Shown: positions 23,755-33,272 of the stretch, one piece after another | How the letters are laid out: each line of letters starts with the position of its first letter | Position numbering within the stretch: position 1 is the stretch's first letter | NCBI GenBank assembly: GCA_034168985.1 | Contig: JAXFJE010000012.1 | Coordinates: 1 to 39,099 of the forward strand | Source: JALEVB01 sp022768265 | GTDB taxonomy: Bacteria; Bacillota_I; Bacilli_A; Erysipelotrichales; Erysipelotrichaceae | Length of the DNA: 39,099 nucleotides | Direction: 5' to 3' | Notes under the pieces: model-generated | Databases searched by the model: none | What the model was told of the DNA's origin: nothing | Seen by the model: the letters and a program-made list of their open reading frames with translations, nothing else | Position numbers and translations under genes: made by a program

Positions 23755-26014
23755 ACCAGTTGTCAAAAAAGATGCCTATGCCTTATTAAGTGGTAAACCC
23801 GTTTTTACAGAAGATCTAGCGATGAAAGACTGTTTGATCATCAAGATCTTACGTTCACCACATGCCTATGCCAAGATCACTAAGATCGATACGAGCATAG
23901 CTAAGAAATTGCCAGGTGTCGAAGCTATCTTCACTTATGAAGATGTACCAAGCTCACGCTTTACCTTAGCAGGACAAACTTATCCTGAGCCATCACCTTA
24001 TGATCGCAAGATCCTGGATCAGATCGTTAGATATGTAGGTGATGAAGTAGCGATCGTGGTCGCTATCAATGAAGATATTGCTACTAAAGCGCTGAAATTG
24101 ATCAAGGTAGAATATGAAGTGTATGAGCCATTGTTAGATTTTACCAAGGCAATCGACAATAAGATCGTTGTTCATGCGGAAGATGATTATAAATTACATT
24201 GTGAGATAGGCAATGAACGTTTAAGAAATATCTGCTCTCATGATGAAACTCATTATAATGATGTTGATGAGGTGTTTAAGGAATGTGATGTCGTCTTAGA
24301 AAGAACATATCATACCAAGGCCAATGCTCAAGCCATGATGGAGACGATGCGCTCTTTTGCATATATCGATACTTATGGTCGTTTGAATTGTGTAAGTTCG
24401 ACCCAAGTTCCTTTCCATATTCGCCGAATCTTAAGCAATGCCTTAGAAATTCCAAAAAGTCAGATTAGGGTCGTTAAACCAAGGATCGGCGGAGGTTTTG
24501 GGGCCAAGCAAACTGGTTGCTGCGAGATCTTTGCGGCTTTTGTTACTTGGAAATTGAAAAAACCAAGCATGATCGTTTATACGCGGGAAGAAACTTTCAC
24601 TGCTAGCAATTCCCGCCATGAAATGCAGATGCAAGTAAAGATCGGGGCTAAAAAAGATGGTGAGATCTTAGCGATCGCGTTGCATACCTTATCTAACACT
24701 GGTGCTTATGGGGAACATGGTTCAACGACCGTTGGTTTGACTGGTCATAAGTCATTACCGATATATAATCATGTCAAAGCTGCTCGTTTTACCTGTGATG
24801 TAGTGTATACCAATACCATGACAGCTGGAGCATTTAGAGGTTATGGCGCAACCCAAGGACAATTTGCCGTTGAATCGATCGTTAATGAACTAGCTGATGA
24901 ATTAGGTATCGATCCATGTGAGATCCGATTTAAGAACATGGTCAAAGAAAATGAAACGATGCCTATGTATTATAATGAATTCTTAAATAGCTGTGCCTTA
25001 GATCGTTGCTTAAATAAAGCAATGGAAATGATCGATTACCGCAATAAGCCTTTGCGTTTAGATCTAGGTGATAAAGTAAGAGGTTTAGGGGTTGCTTTGT
25101 CGATGCAAGGATCAGGTATCGCAAATATCGATATTGCCTCAGTTGAGATCAAATTACAAGATGATGGTTTTTATACTTTAGCGATTGGGGCAACTGATAT
25201 GGGAACAGGTTGTGATACGATCTTAGCCCAAATGGCAGCCGAATGTTTGGAATGTGATGTCGATCAAGTGGTGACCCAAGGAGTCGATACGGACTTTTCC
25301 CCTTACGATACAGGCTCATATGCAAGTGCGACCACATATGTTACTGGTATGTCAGTGGTCAAAGCATGTAATGTCCTAAAACAACAAATTATTGAGGAAG
25401 CTAGCATTTTACTAGATGTTGATAGAGAACATATCAGCTTTGATGGCAAAAAGATCTATGCGATCGAAGATGGCAAAGAAATTAGTTTAGCTCAATTTGC
25501 AAATCAATGTTTTGCAGGTGGCAAAGGAAAAGTTTTGATTGCCAGTGCTTCACATGTATCACCAACTTCACCACCACCATTTATGGTAGGTATTGCTGAA
25601 GTAGATGTTGATAAATTAACAGGAGCGATCACCATCAATGATTATGTATCAGTAGTCGATTGTGGTACGATCATCAACACTAATCTTGCAAGGATCCAAG
25701 CAGAAGGGGGCATTGCGCAAGGAATCGGAATGGCCTTATATGAAGATATCACCTATACGCCTAGCGGTAAGATGCGTAACAACTCCTTCTTACAATATAA
25801 GATCCCAACCCGTTTAGATGTTGGTAATATCAGGGTCGATTTTGAAAGCAGCTATGAAGATAATGGACCATTCGGTGCTAAATCGATCGGGGAAGTAGTT
25901 ATCAATACCCCATCACCTGCTATTGCTAGTGCTGTTGCACACGCTACGGGGGTACAAGTTAGAACCTTACCGATAACAGCAGAAAAAGTTTTATTGGGGC
26001 AAGATGAAGCTTGA
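23738..26014 (+). CDS. Molybdenum hydroxylase large (molybdopterin-binding) subunit, xanthine-dehydrogenase-like
   Basis: A 758-residue catalytic subunit. Residues 1-130 are the aldehyde oxidase/xanthine dehydrogenase hammerhead domain (LSGKPVFTEDL, RSPHAYAKI). Then the cofactor region: PRIGGGFGAKQ (about 248-258), GAFRGYGATQGQ (about 370), MGTGCDTILAQ (about 488) and GPFGAKSIGE (710-719), whose Glu719 is the catalytic base. Such enzymes hydroxylate purines or other N-heterocycles with water-derived oxygen. The riboswitch, purine permease and xpt nearby support xanthine/hypoxanthine as substrate. Selenium dependence is possible but no yqeB, yqeC or selD lies in the window. Confidence 0.93.
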   Translation: MKQINKPVVKKDAYALLSGKPVFTEDLAMKDCLIIKILRSPHAYAKITKIDTSIAKKLPGVEAIFTYEDVPSSRFTLAGQTYPEPSPYDRKILDQIVRYVGDEVAIVVAINEDIATKALKLIKVEYEVYEPLLDFTKAIDNKIVVHAEDDYKLHCEIGNERLRNICSHDETHYNDVDEVFKECDVVLERTYHTKANAQAMMETMRSFAYIDTYGRLNCVSSTQVPFHIRRILSNALEIPKSQIRVVKPRIGGGFGAKQTGCCEIFAAFVTWKLKKPSMIVYTREETFTASNSRHEMQMQVKIGAKKDGEILAIALHTLSNTGAYGEHGSTTVGLTGHKSLPIYNHVKAARFTCDVVYTNTMTAGAFRGYGATQGQFAVESIVNELADELGIDPCEIRFKNMVKENETMPMYYNEFLNSCALDRCLNKAMEMIDYRNKPLRLDLGDKVRGLGVALSMQGSGIANIDIASVEIKLQDDGFYTLAIGATDMGTGCDTILAQMAAECLECDVDQVVTQGVDTDFSPYDTGSYASATTYVTGMSVVKACNVLKQQIIEEASILLDVDREHISFDGKKIYAIEDGKEISLAQFANQCFAGGKGKVLIASASHVSPTSPPPFMVGIAEVDVDKLTGAITINDYVSVVDCGTIINTNLARIQAEGGIAQGIGMALYEDITYTPSGKMRNNSFLQYKIPTRLDVGNIRVDFESSYEDNGPFGAKSIGEVVINTPSPAIASAVAHATGVQVRTLPITAEKVLLGQDEA

Positions 26015-26552
26015 TCTAGTTATTTTAGCCGCAGGTTTTTCTAGACGCTTTAAAACCAACAAACTATTATATCAATTCAAAGATAAATGTTTGATTGCCC
26101 ACACTTTTGATAAGATCGATAAGCAGCTGTTTGATCGTATCTTAGTGGTTACCCAATATGCGGAAATTGCAAATTTAGCAAAAGAACATGGTTTTATGGT
26201 TGCCTATAACTTCGAGCCTCAAAAAGGCATCAGCTCTTCATTGCAAGTAGCGATCAAAACCCTAAAAGACAGTGAGCAAATGATGTTTTTAGTAGCGGAT
26301 ATGCCTTATCTAGAGGCACAAAGTTTGCTGAAATTAGCCCAATTAGCTGATGGCGAACATATCATTTGTGCTTATGATGAGCAAATCCAAAATCCTATGA
26401 TCTTTCCTAGCTGCTATTATGGTGAGATCATGGCCCTTGAACATGATCAAGGAGCCAAAAAAGTGGCCTTAAAGCATCCAGATAAGATCATCAGATGTGT
26501 CATGACCACTAAGGAATTAAAAGATATCGATATCCAAGAAGATGTGGCTTAA
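26004..26552 (+). CDS. mocA: MocA-like molybdenum cofactor cytidylyltransferase
   Basis: A 182-residue nucleotidyltransferase. LVILAAGFSRRFKTNKLLYQFKDKCLI (residues about 4-30) is the LAAG-x-S-x-RFG-x-NK-like nucleotide site of the MobA/MocA group; LVADMPYL (about 96) is the metal site, and GISSSLQVAIK is typical. It would attach CMP to molybdopterin to form the cytosine dinucleotide cofactor that Mo hydroxylases of this family use. MobA-type GMP transfer cannot be excluded but is less likely here. Overlaps the large subunit by 11 bases and is the last gene of the operon. Confidence 0.86.
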   Translation: MKLDLVILAAGFSRRFKTNKLLYQFKDKCLIAHTFDKIDKQLFDRILVVTQYAEIANLAKEHGFMVAYNFEPQKGISSSLQVAIKTLKDSEQMMFLVADMPYLEAQSLLKLAQLADGEHIICAYDEQIQNPMIFPSCYYGEIMALEHDQGAKKVALKHPDKIIRCVMTTKELKDIDIQEDVA

Positions 26553-26571
26553 ATAGCTACATCTTCTATTT
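26541..26571 (+). terminator. Terminator overlapping the mocA stop codon
   Basis: GATGTGGCT (26541-26549) pairs with AGCTACATC (26555-26563, one G-T/A mismatch region), followed by TTCTATTTT. The stop codon lies inside the loop. Confidence 0.7.
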
Positions 26572-26588
26572 TGCATTATAAGATAATT

Positions 26589-26597
26589 TGATATAAT
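26589..26597 (+). promoter_or_regulatory. Extended -10 promoter of xpt
   Basis: TGATATAAT: TGn plus TATAAT at 26592-26597; TTGCAT at 26571-26576 is a weak -35. AAAGGAA follows, before the xpt start at 26622. Confidence 0.6.
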
Positions 26598-26621
26598 ACT
26601 AAAACAGAAAGGAACTATACA

Positions 26622-27203
26622 ATGAATTTTTTAGAAGAAAGAATTATAAAAGATGGAATCGTCACCAAAGGAAACGTTCTTAAGGTTGATAGTTTTTTAA
26701 ATCACCAAATGGATGTAGAACTATTGGAAGAAATTGCCAAAGAGTTTAAACGCCGCTTTAAAGATCAAAAGATCGATAAGGTCTTAACGATTGAATCATC
26801 GGGTATTGCCATTGCTTGTATGTGTGCCAAAGAATTTAAGGTACCTATGGTTTTCGCGAAAAAAAGCAAAAGCATCAATATCGAAGGTGATGTTTTCAGT
26901 GTCAGCGTTGAATCATTTACCCACAAAACGGTAAATCAAGTGATCGTATCGAAAAAATTTATCAAGCCACATGAAAATATCTTGATCGTTGATGATTTCT
27001 TAGCAAATGGCTGTGCGCTGCAAGGGTTGATCTCCATCGTACAACAAGCTGATGCTAAGGTAGCAGGTATAGGGATCGTAATTGAAAAAGGCTTCCAAAA
27101 CGGCGGCAAGATCATCCGCAATTTAGGTTATCAATTAGAATCTTTAGCAATCGTTGATGATATGAATGATGAAACGGGCGAGATCTTTTTTCACGCAGAG
27201 TAA
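26622..27203 (+). CDS. xpt: Xanthine phosphoribosyltransferase
   Basis: A 193-residue type I phosphoribosyltransferase that turns xanthine and PRPP into XMP. ILIVDDFLANG (residues 120-130) is the PRPP motif, and TIESSGIAIA and MVFAKKSKS are typical of Xpt, as is the start NFLEERIIKDG. Length equals the family norm. It has its own promoter but lies directly after the hydroxylase operon, offering salvage as the alternative to oxidation of xanthine. No separate purine riboswitch is seen in front of it. Start at 26622 after AAAGGAAC. Confidence 0.96.
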   Translation: MNFLEERIIKDGIVTKGNVLKVDSFLNHQMDVELLEEIAKEFKRRFKDQKIDKVLTIESSGIAIACMCAKEFKVPMVFAKKSKSINIEGDVFSVSVESFTHKTVNQVIVSKKFIKPHENILIVDDFLANGCALQGLISIVQQADAKVAGIGIVIEKGFQNGGKIIRNLGYQLESLAIVDDMNDETGEIFFHAE

Positions 27204-27210
27204 ATAAATC

Positions 27211-28596
27211 ATGGTTTTTAGTAGTTTAGTTTTTTTATTTGCTTATTTCCCTTTGACCTTAGTGATCATGAAGCTGACACCGATCAAATATCGTAATGTT
27301 GCTTTATTGATCGTTAGCTTGTTTTTTTACGGTTGGTCAGAACCTAAATACATCTTCTTGATGATCTTTAGCTGTGTTGTTAACTACTATCTAGGGCATT
27401 TGATCGCAAAACCTAATAAGGATGCTAAAAAGATCTTAATAGCAGTGGTAGTTTTTAACTTAGGATTGTTAGGCTTTTTTAAATATTATGATTTTTTTGT
27501 AGGAATCTTAAATGATCTAGGCTTGCGTTTTTTAACGCCATTGAAATTACCGCTACCAGTAGGTATCTCTTTTTATACTTTCCAAGCAATGTCTTATCCT
27601 ATCGATATCTATCGTAAACAAGCTGATGAACAAAAAAGCTTGGTTAACTTTATTTGCTATGTAACCTGTTTTCCACAATTGATCGCTGGTCCGATCGTTC
27701 GTTATAAAGATATTGCCAAGCAATTAGAAAGCCGCATTGAAACAGCGGATCAGTTTTATGAGGGCATCGTACGTTTTGTAAATGGGTTGGCGAAAAAAGT
27801 CTTGTTAGCCAACAATGCAGGGGCTTTATGGGAAGCCATCAGTGCTACAAGTTCCTCGCAAATGTCTACCGCCTTAGCTTGGTTAGGTATCATTGCTTAC
27901 GCCTTCCAAATATATTTTGATTTTAGTGGATATAGCGATATGGCTATTGGTCTTGGCAAGATGTTTGGCTTTGATTTCTTGGAAAACTTCAATTATCCTT
28001 ACATTGCCAGCAGCATCACGGATTTTTGGCGCAGATGGCATATTTCTTTAAGTACCTGGTTCAAAGATTATGTTTATATTCCTTTAGGGGGCAGTCGTCA
28101 TGGCATCGTCAAGACCTGTCGTAACTTATTGATCGTGTGGATGTTAACTGGGTTTTGGCATGGTGCTAGTTGGAACTTTATCTTATGGGGCTTATTTTAT
28201 GGACTTATCTTGATGTTTGAAAAACTTATCGGCTTACGCTGGTTAGCCAAGATGCCAAGCTTCTTTAGACATTTTTATGCGTTATTTTTGGTCATGATCG
28301 GTTGGGTCTTATTTGCCTTTAATGATCTATCGGCGATTGGGGCATATTTAAAGCTGATGTTTGGACAACAGGTATTATTTAATGATCTTTTCTTATACTA
28401 TTTACGTAATAATATCTTCTTGTTGGTGGTTTGTACAATTGCTAGTACCCCTGTTGTTTACAGCAACTTCAATCCTTTGCGTCACAATCGTCAGCTAGAA
28501 GTATTTGTTCCTGTCATTGTCATGATCTTGATGTTTTTATGTGTTTCGTTCATATGTGATGCAACATATAATCCTTTTTTATACTTTAGGTTTTAA
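27211..28596 (+). CDS. MBOAT-family O-acyltransferase (AlgI/DltB-like)
   Basis: A 461-residue membrane protein with about ten hydrophobic segments. YRNVALLIVSLFFYGWSEPKY is the AlgI-type N-terminus; DFWRRWHISLSTWFKDYVYIPLGGSRHG and MLTGFWHGASWNFILWG hold the conserved MBOAT histidine (WHGASW, about residue 317). Such proteins move acyl, usually acetyl, groups across the membrane to a polysaccharide. The DHHW/AlgX-like protein three bases downstream is its usual partner. It starts seven bases after the xpt stop with no good ribosome site, so it probably depends on upstream translation. Target polymer unknown. Confidence 0.9.
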   Translation: MVFSSLVFLFAYFPLTLVIMKLTPIKYRNVALLIVSLFFYGWSEPKYIFLMIFSCVVNYYLGHLIAKPNKDAKKILIAVVVFNLGLLGFFKYYDFFVGILNDLGLRFLTPLKLPLPVGISFYTFQAMSYPIDIYRKQADEQKSLVNFICYVTCFPQLIAGPIVRYKDIAKQLESRIETADQFYEGIVRFVNGLAKKVLLANNAGALWEAISATSSSQMSTALAWLGIIAYAFQIYFDFSGYSDMAIGLGKMFGFDFLENFNYPYIASSITDFWRRWHISLSTWFKDYVYIPLGGSRHGIVKTCRNLLIVWMLTGFWHGASWNFILWGLFYGLILMFEKLIGLRWLAKMPSFFRHFYALFLVMIGWVLFAFNDLSAIGAYLKLMFGQQVLFNDLFLYYLRNNIFLLVVCTIASTPVVYSNFNPLRHNRQLEVFVPVIVMILMFLCVSFICDATYNPFLYFRF

Positions 28597-28599
28597 TTT

Positions 28600-29700
28600 A
28601 TGAAAAAAAGAATTCAAACAGTTACTATCAGTTTATTTTTGATATTTATCTTTGGCTTTGCTCTAGCTAATGTCTTTAGTGAAGATCGTGAATTTTCGAT
28701 GAATGAAAATCGTTTTCTTGCTAAGATGCCAGAGGTTTCATTTAATAATATATTCAATGCTAATTTTGATGAAGAATTTGATACGTATTTTAATGATCAA
28801 TTTGTTTTTCGTGACCAGTGGATCATGTTAAAATCACTGTATCAACAACTTACTTTTAATATTGCGAATAATGGGGTCTACTATGGTCAAGAGCAGCATC
28901 TACTAGCGCAGACCTTATCGTATAACCAAGCTTTATTAGATAAAAATATTCAGTATGTCAATGAGTTTGCACAAGCCCATGAAAAGGTTAATTTTATGCT
29001 GATCCCTACAGCTAGTGCAATTGATAAAGCTTTGTTGCCATCATTTAGCTATAATATCGATCAAAAAGCATTGATCGACCATGCTTATGATCAAGTAAAA
29101 GCTAATAATATTGATTTATATGATCGCCTAAGTCAAGAAGATGATCAACTATATTTTAAAACTGATCATCATTGGAATGAAAAAGGAGCTATGATCGCTT
29201 ATGAAGCTATTTGTGATCAAGTATTAGCTAAGCAACCTAATGAATTTAGCTATACCTTGATGGCTGAAGGCTTTAAAGGAACCTTATTATCTAAAGCGGG
29301 AACCTTTTGGTATGAAGGCGATGATATTTATCGTATCGACCCTCAACAGCCGATCGATATCAGCATGACCATCGATCAACAAAGCACCATCTATGATTCT
29401 TTATATATGGATGATGCATTGCAACAAAAAGATAAATATACTTATTATGAGGGGGGCAATCACGCTATTGTTGAGATCAAAACCGGAAATGCTAATGGAA
29501 AAAAAGCGGTAGTGATCAAGGATTCATATGCTCACATCCTCATGCCATACCTAGTAAGCGAATATGAAGAAATAATCATGGTCGATCTTCGATATTTCAA
29601 AACCGAAGTTAGTCCATATATTGAAGAGGATACCGATGTTTATATCATTTATAGCGTAGATACTTTTATCAGTGATAATAATTTGGTATTTTTAAAATAA
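28600..29700 (+). CDS. DHHW/AlgX-like SGNH-type acetylation partner protein
   Basis: A 366-residue protein with an N-terminal membrane anchor (residues about 5-25) and an outside domain. YFKTDHHWNEKGA (about residues 184-196) is the DHHW motif with the catalytic Asp and His, and VVIKDSYAHILMPYL (about 305) supplies the serine of the SGNH-like site. Together with the MBOAT protein it would place acetyl groups on an exported glycan. It begins three bases after the MBOAT stop, with a weak ribosome site. Substrate unknown; teichoic acid or exopolysaccharide are candidates. Confidence 0.85.
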   Translation: MKKRIQTVTISLFLIFIFGFALANVFSEDREFSMNENRFLAKMPEVSFNNIFNANFDEEFDTYFNDQFVFRDQWIMLKSLYQQLTFNIANNGVYYGQEQHLLAQTLSYNQALLDKNIQYVNEFAQAHEKVNFMLIPTASAIDKALLPSFSYNIDQKALIDHAYDQVKANNIDLYDRLSQEDDQLYFKTDHHWNEKGAMIAYEAICDQVLAKQPNEFSYTLMAEGFKGTLLSKAGTFWYEGDDIYRIDPQQPIDISMTIDQQSTIYDSLYMDDALQQKDKYTYYEGGNHAIVEIKTGNANGKKAVVIKDSYAHILMPYLVSEYEEIIMVDLRYFKTEVSPYIEEDTDVYIIYSVDTFISDNNLVFLK

Positions 29701-29711
29701 AGGAAGAAGAT

Positions 29712-31016
29712 ATGGAAAAGATAAAAATTGTAAAAATGGGCATTAATGGTGAAGGCATTGGTTACTTAAACGATAAGATCGTTTTTGTTGATGGTGCCTT
29801 ATTGGATGAAGAGGTCAAGATCAAAGATCTAAATCCACAAAAAGGTTATTATAAAGCAAGCTTGTATGAAGTTTGCCAACCAAGTCCTTATCGTCAAAAG
29901 CCAATGTGTAATATCTATGATCGTTGTCAAGCTTGTGTCTTGATGAACTATCGTTATAGCAAGCAATTAGCATATAAACAACAAATGATCAAAGAAGCGA
30001 TCATCAAATACGCCCAATTAGATCCTCGCTTGGTAAAAGCATGTGTACCAACCAAAAAATTGCATTATCGCAATCAATTAAAATTACCCTTAAAAACGAT
30101 CAATCATAAATTACACAGTGGGATGTATCAGGCTAATTCCAACCATTTGATTTATTTAAATCATTGTTTGGTCCATGAACCTGGCTTAGAAGAGGTTCGA
30201 AAGTTTGTCATGGAAGTCTTAAATCATTACCATTGTCGCGATTATAATCCTAAGATTGAAAAAGGTTATCGCTATTTGGTCATTAGAGGTTTAAATCAAC
30301 GCTACCAAGTTACGTTAGTAACCGGTAAGAATGCAGTTGATCCTGGAATCGTTGAAGCCTTAAGCAAAAATTCGAAGATCATCAGTGTTTATCAAAATAT
30401 CAATACGGCTAAAAATAATTTAGATATCATGAGCAATCACTTTAAATTATTAGCGAAACAACCTTATTTAGATTTTACGTTAGCTGGCTTAAAGCTACAA
30501 TTATTGCCTAATTCATTTTTTCAGCTAAATTATGATCAAGCTTTAAATATCTATCAAGATGTCATCGATATGATTGATGAAGATTGTAGATTGTTGGTAG
30601 AAGCTTATTGTGGGATTGGGACGATGAGCTTGATGGCAGCTAGCAAGTGTCAAAAGATCATAGCGATCGAAAATGTGGAAAATGCGATCAAAAATGCTAA
30701 AGCTAATGCTGAAAAAAACCAGATCAATAATATCAAGTTTGTGGTCAATGATGCCAAGGCTGAATTGAAAAATATCAAAGAAGATATCGATGTATTGATC
30801 GTTGATCCACCACGAACAGGTTTAGATGAGGGGATGATCAAAACGATCCAAAGCAAACTGCCACGCAAGATCATCTATGTATCTTGCAATCCTAGTACTT
30901 TAGCTAAGAATCTAGCGTTGCTTAAAGCGGATTACCAAATCAAAAAGATCGTACCATATGATATGTTTGCTCAAACACCTCATGTTGAATCAATTACCCT
31001 ATTGATCAAGAAATAA
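29712..31016 (+). CDS. RlmD/RumA-like 23S rRNA (uracil-5)-methyltransferase, first copy
   Basis: A 434-residue SAM-dependent methyltransferase. Residues 1-55 are a TRAM-like RNA-binding domain; Cys66, Cys72 and Cys75 with a later cysteine (NHCLVHEP) would hold a [4Fe-4S] cluster. The SAM region LVEAYCGIGTMSLMAA (about 300), DPPRTGLDEGM and YVSCNPSTLAKNL with the nucleophile cysteine are complete. The C-terminus DMFAQTPHVESITLL is the standard family ending. It methylates uridine in 23S rRNA (or tRNA); the exact base cannot be told. Starts 11 bases after the acetylation gene, after AAAGGAAG. Confidence 0.9.
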   Translation: MEKIKIVKMGINGEGIGYLNDKIVFVDGALLDEEVKIKDLNPQKGYYKASLYEVCQPSPYRQKPMCNIYDRCQACVLMNYRYSKQLAYKQQMIKEAIIKYAQLDPRLVKACVPTKKLHYRNQLKLPLKTINHKLHSGMYQANSNHLIYLNHCLVHEPGLEEVRKFVMEVLNHYHCRDYNPKIEKGYRYLVIRGLNQRYQVTLVTGKNAVDPGIVEALSKNSKIISVYQNINTAKNNLDIMSNHFKLLAKQPYLDFTLAGLKLQLLPNSFFQLNYDQALNIYQDVIDMIDEDCRLLVEAYCGIGTMSLMAASKCQKIIAIENVENAIKNAKANAEKNQINNIKFVVNDAKAELKNIKEDIDVLIVDPPRTGLDEGMIKTIQSKLPRKIIYVSCNPSTLAKNLALLKADYQIKKIVPYDMFAQTPHVESITLLIKK

Positions 31017-31033
31017 GATGAAAGGATGATTAG

Positions 31034-31933
31034 ATGGAAGAAAAATTCGATTTTCATATGCATTCAGCATATAGCCCGGATGGTGAACTAAGCATTGAAG
31101 CTTTGATTGCCATGGCTAAAGCCAAAGGTTTGAAATATATAGCTTTAAGCGATCATAATGATAATAAAGGTCTAGATGAAATGATCACAATTGGTAAACA
31201 AAATGGTATTACGGTCATTCCAGCGATTGAATTTGATACTTGTTTAGGAGATTTCGATGTGCATTTATTAGGTTATGGTCTAGAATATCATCATCCTTAT
31301 TTTTATAATCTTGCAGCCAATATCAATCAGATGATGGATGATGCCTTGGCTGAAAGAGTAGCCAAATTTAAAGAAAAGTATGATATCGATATTGATCTAG
31401 CCAAATGTATCCAACAAGCAAAGGGACAAAATCCTTTCTTTAATATCGTCGATGATCTCTTAAGCGATCCAAAAGCTAAAGACATCGAAGAATTACATCC
31501 CTATCAACCAGGAGGAGCAAGGTCCGATATGCCTGCTATCAATTTCTTCTGGGATAAATGCTCTTATGGAACGGATCTATTTGTCAAAGTAAAATTTCCT
31601 GATTTTAAAGAAACGGTTGATTTGATTCATCGCCATGGAGGAATTGCCATTTTAGCTCATCCATTCAAGACCTTTTACCAGCAAGAAGCATTGCTGCAAC
31701 AGGCAATCACTTCAGGAATTGATGGCATTGAATGTTTTAGCAATTATCATGATGCCGCTCAAAATAAGTATTATTATGATTTTTGTAAGAAACATGGTTT
31801 ACTGATCAGTGGGGGCAGTGATTTTCATGGTAAAAATAAGCCGCATATCCAGATGGGCGAATATGGCTTGAATGTTCCAAGCGATGAGATCTTAAGACCT
31901 TTTTTGAGGGCATTAAATGTTAAAGGTCAATGA
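31034..31933 (+). CDS. PHP-domain phosphoesterase
   Basis: A 299-residue metal-dependent phosphoesterase. PHP motifs: FDFHMHSAYSPDG (residues about 5-17), LSDHND (38), IPAIEFD (59), VHLLGYG (about 72), ILAHPF (about 215) and GGSDFHG (about 264). It resembles the YciV/TrpH group that hydrolyses 3',5'-nucleoside bisphosphates or trims short RNAs. It lies between two rRNA methyltransferase genes, overlapping the second by 17 bases, which fits an RNA-related role. Substrate not certain. Confidence 0.88.
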   Translation: MEEKFDFHMHSAYSPDGELSIEALIAMAKAKGLKYIALSDHNDNKGLDEMITIGKQNGITVIPAIEFDTCLGDFDVHLLGYGLEYHHPYFYNLAANINQMMDDALAERVAKFKEKYDIDIDLAKCIQQAKGQNPFFNIVDDLLSDPKAKDIEELHPYQPGGARSDMPAINFFWDKCSYGTDLFVKVKFPDFKETVDLIHRHGGIAILAHPFKTFYQQEALLQQAITSGIDGIECFSNYHDAAQNKYYYDFCKKHGLLISGGSDFHGKNKPHIQMGEYGLNVPSDEILRPFLRALNVKGQ

Positions 31934-33272
31934 TATCTTAGAAATAAGCGTCGATAAAAACGCTAAGGCTAGGTATGATCAACAAAAGCTCATCGTTAAA
32001 CAAGCTTTGCCAAATGAAACATTGAAGATCAAGGTTGAAAAGGTCAAAAAACATGAGGTTGAAGCCAAGATCATCCAGATCATCAAAGCTAATCCAGGAC
32101 GCGTAAAGCCAAAATGTAAGATCTATGATCATTGTGGTGGTTGTAGCTTACTGCACCTAGATTACCAAGCACAATTAGTTTATAAAAAACAACAGCTTCA
32201 AAAACTTACTGAGCTGAAGGTCCATGATGTCGTTGCTAGCGAACAGATCTGGCATTATCGCAATAAGATCATCCTTGGCTTTAAAAGTGTAGGGAAAAAG
32301 ATCGTTGCGGGTTTGTATGAGGAAGATAGCCATAAGATCATTCCTTATGATAGCTGTTTGTTGCATGATCCTTTAAGCGATGAAATCGTACAAACTATTT
32401 GTAGCTTGATCGCCAAATACAAGATCTCAATTTATGATGAAGATCAAAGAACGGGTTTATTTCGTCATGTTTTGATCAGAAAAGGCCATTATACCAATGA
32501 ATATCTGGTAGTATTGGTCTTAAGCAACCCAAAATTTGTAGCGCGCAATCAATTCATCAAGGAATTAAGAGCTAGTCATCCTCAGATTACCACTATCGTC
32601 CAAAATATTAATAAACGTGCTACAAGCATTGTCTTACAAGATGAAGAAAGAGTATTATATGGCAAAGGTTTTATCAATGATAAGATCTTGGGTCATACAT
32701 TCAAGATCAGTGCCCGCTCCTTTTTTCAGATCAATGTTTTGCAAGCAGAGCAATTATATACCAAGGCTATTGATCTTTTACAACTGCAAAAACAAGAGTG
32801 TTTATTAGATGCATATTGTGGGACAGGGACGATTGGCATCTGCGCAGCAGCTAAGGTAAAGATGGTCATCGGCGTCGAAGCTAACAAACAAGCGGTCAAA
32901 GATGCGATAACTAATGCTAAGATCAACAAGATCCAAAATACTACCTTTTATCATGATGATGCTACCAGCTTTATTCAAGAATGTGCCAAGAATAAAGTAA
33001 AGATCGACGCAATCATCATGGATCCTGCTCGTGATGGCAGCACTTATAAATTCATCGAAGCGATCGCTAAGTTAAATGTAACAAAGATCGCTTATATCTC
33101 TTGTAATCCTTTGACACAATTACGTGATTTAAAATGGTTTAAGCAATTTGGTTATACATTCAAGGAAATGTTTTTATACGATATGTTTTGTCATAGCAAT
33201 CACTTAGAATCTATCGTATTGATCACAAAAGAAGGTAAAAAGCATGGTAAGGATAAAAATTCAAAAAGATAG
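31917..33272 (+). CDS. RlmD/RumA-like 23S rRNA (uracil-5)-methyltransferase, second copy
   Basis: A 451-residue paralogue of the gene two upstream. CKIYDHCGGCSLLHLDYQ (about 63-80) gives the iron-sulphur cysteines; LLDAYCGTGTIGICAA is the SAM motif; MDPARDGS replaces the usual DPPR-x-G; and ISCNPLTQLRDL has the catalytic cysteine. Ends with YDMFCHSNHLESIVLI. The two copies are strongly diverged, so they probably modify different uridines. It overlaps the PHP gene by 17 bases and the pseudouridine synthase gene by 29 bases. Confidence 0.88.
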   Translation: MLKVNDILEISVDKNAKARYDQQKLIVKQALPNETLKIKVEKVKKHEVEAKIIQIIKANPGRVKPKCKIYDHCGGCSLLHLDYQAQLVYKKQQLQKLTELKVHDVVASEQIWHYRNKIILGFKSVGKKIVAGLYEEDSHKIIPYDSCLLHDPLSDEIVQTICSLIAKYKISIYDEDQRTGLFRHVLIRKGHYTNEYLVVLVLSNPKFVARNQFIKELRASHPQITTIVQNINKRATSIVLQDEERVLYGKGFINDKILGHTFKISARSFFQINVLQAEQLYTKAIDLLQLQKQECLLDAYCGTGTIGICAAAKVKMVIGVEANKQAVKDAITNAKINKIQNTTFYHDDATSFIQECAKNKVKIDAIIMDPARDGSTYKFIEAIAKLNVTKIAYISCNPLTQLRDLKWFKQFGYTFKEMFLYDMFCHSNHLESIVLITKEGKKHGKDKNSKR

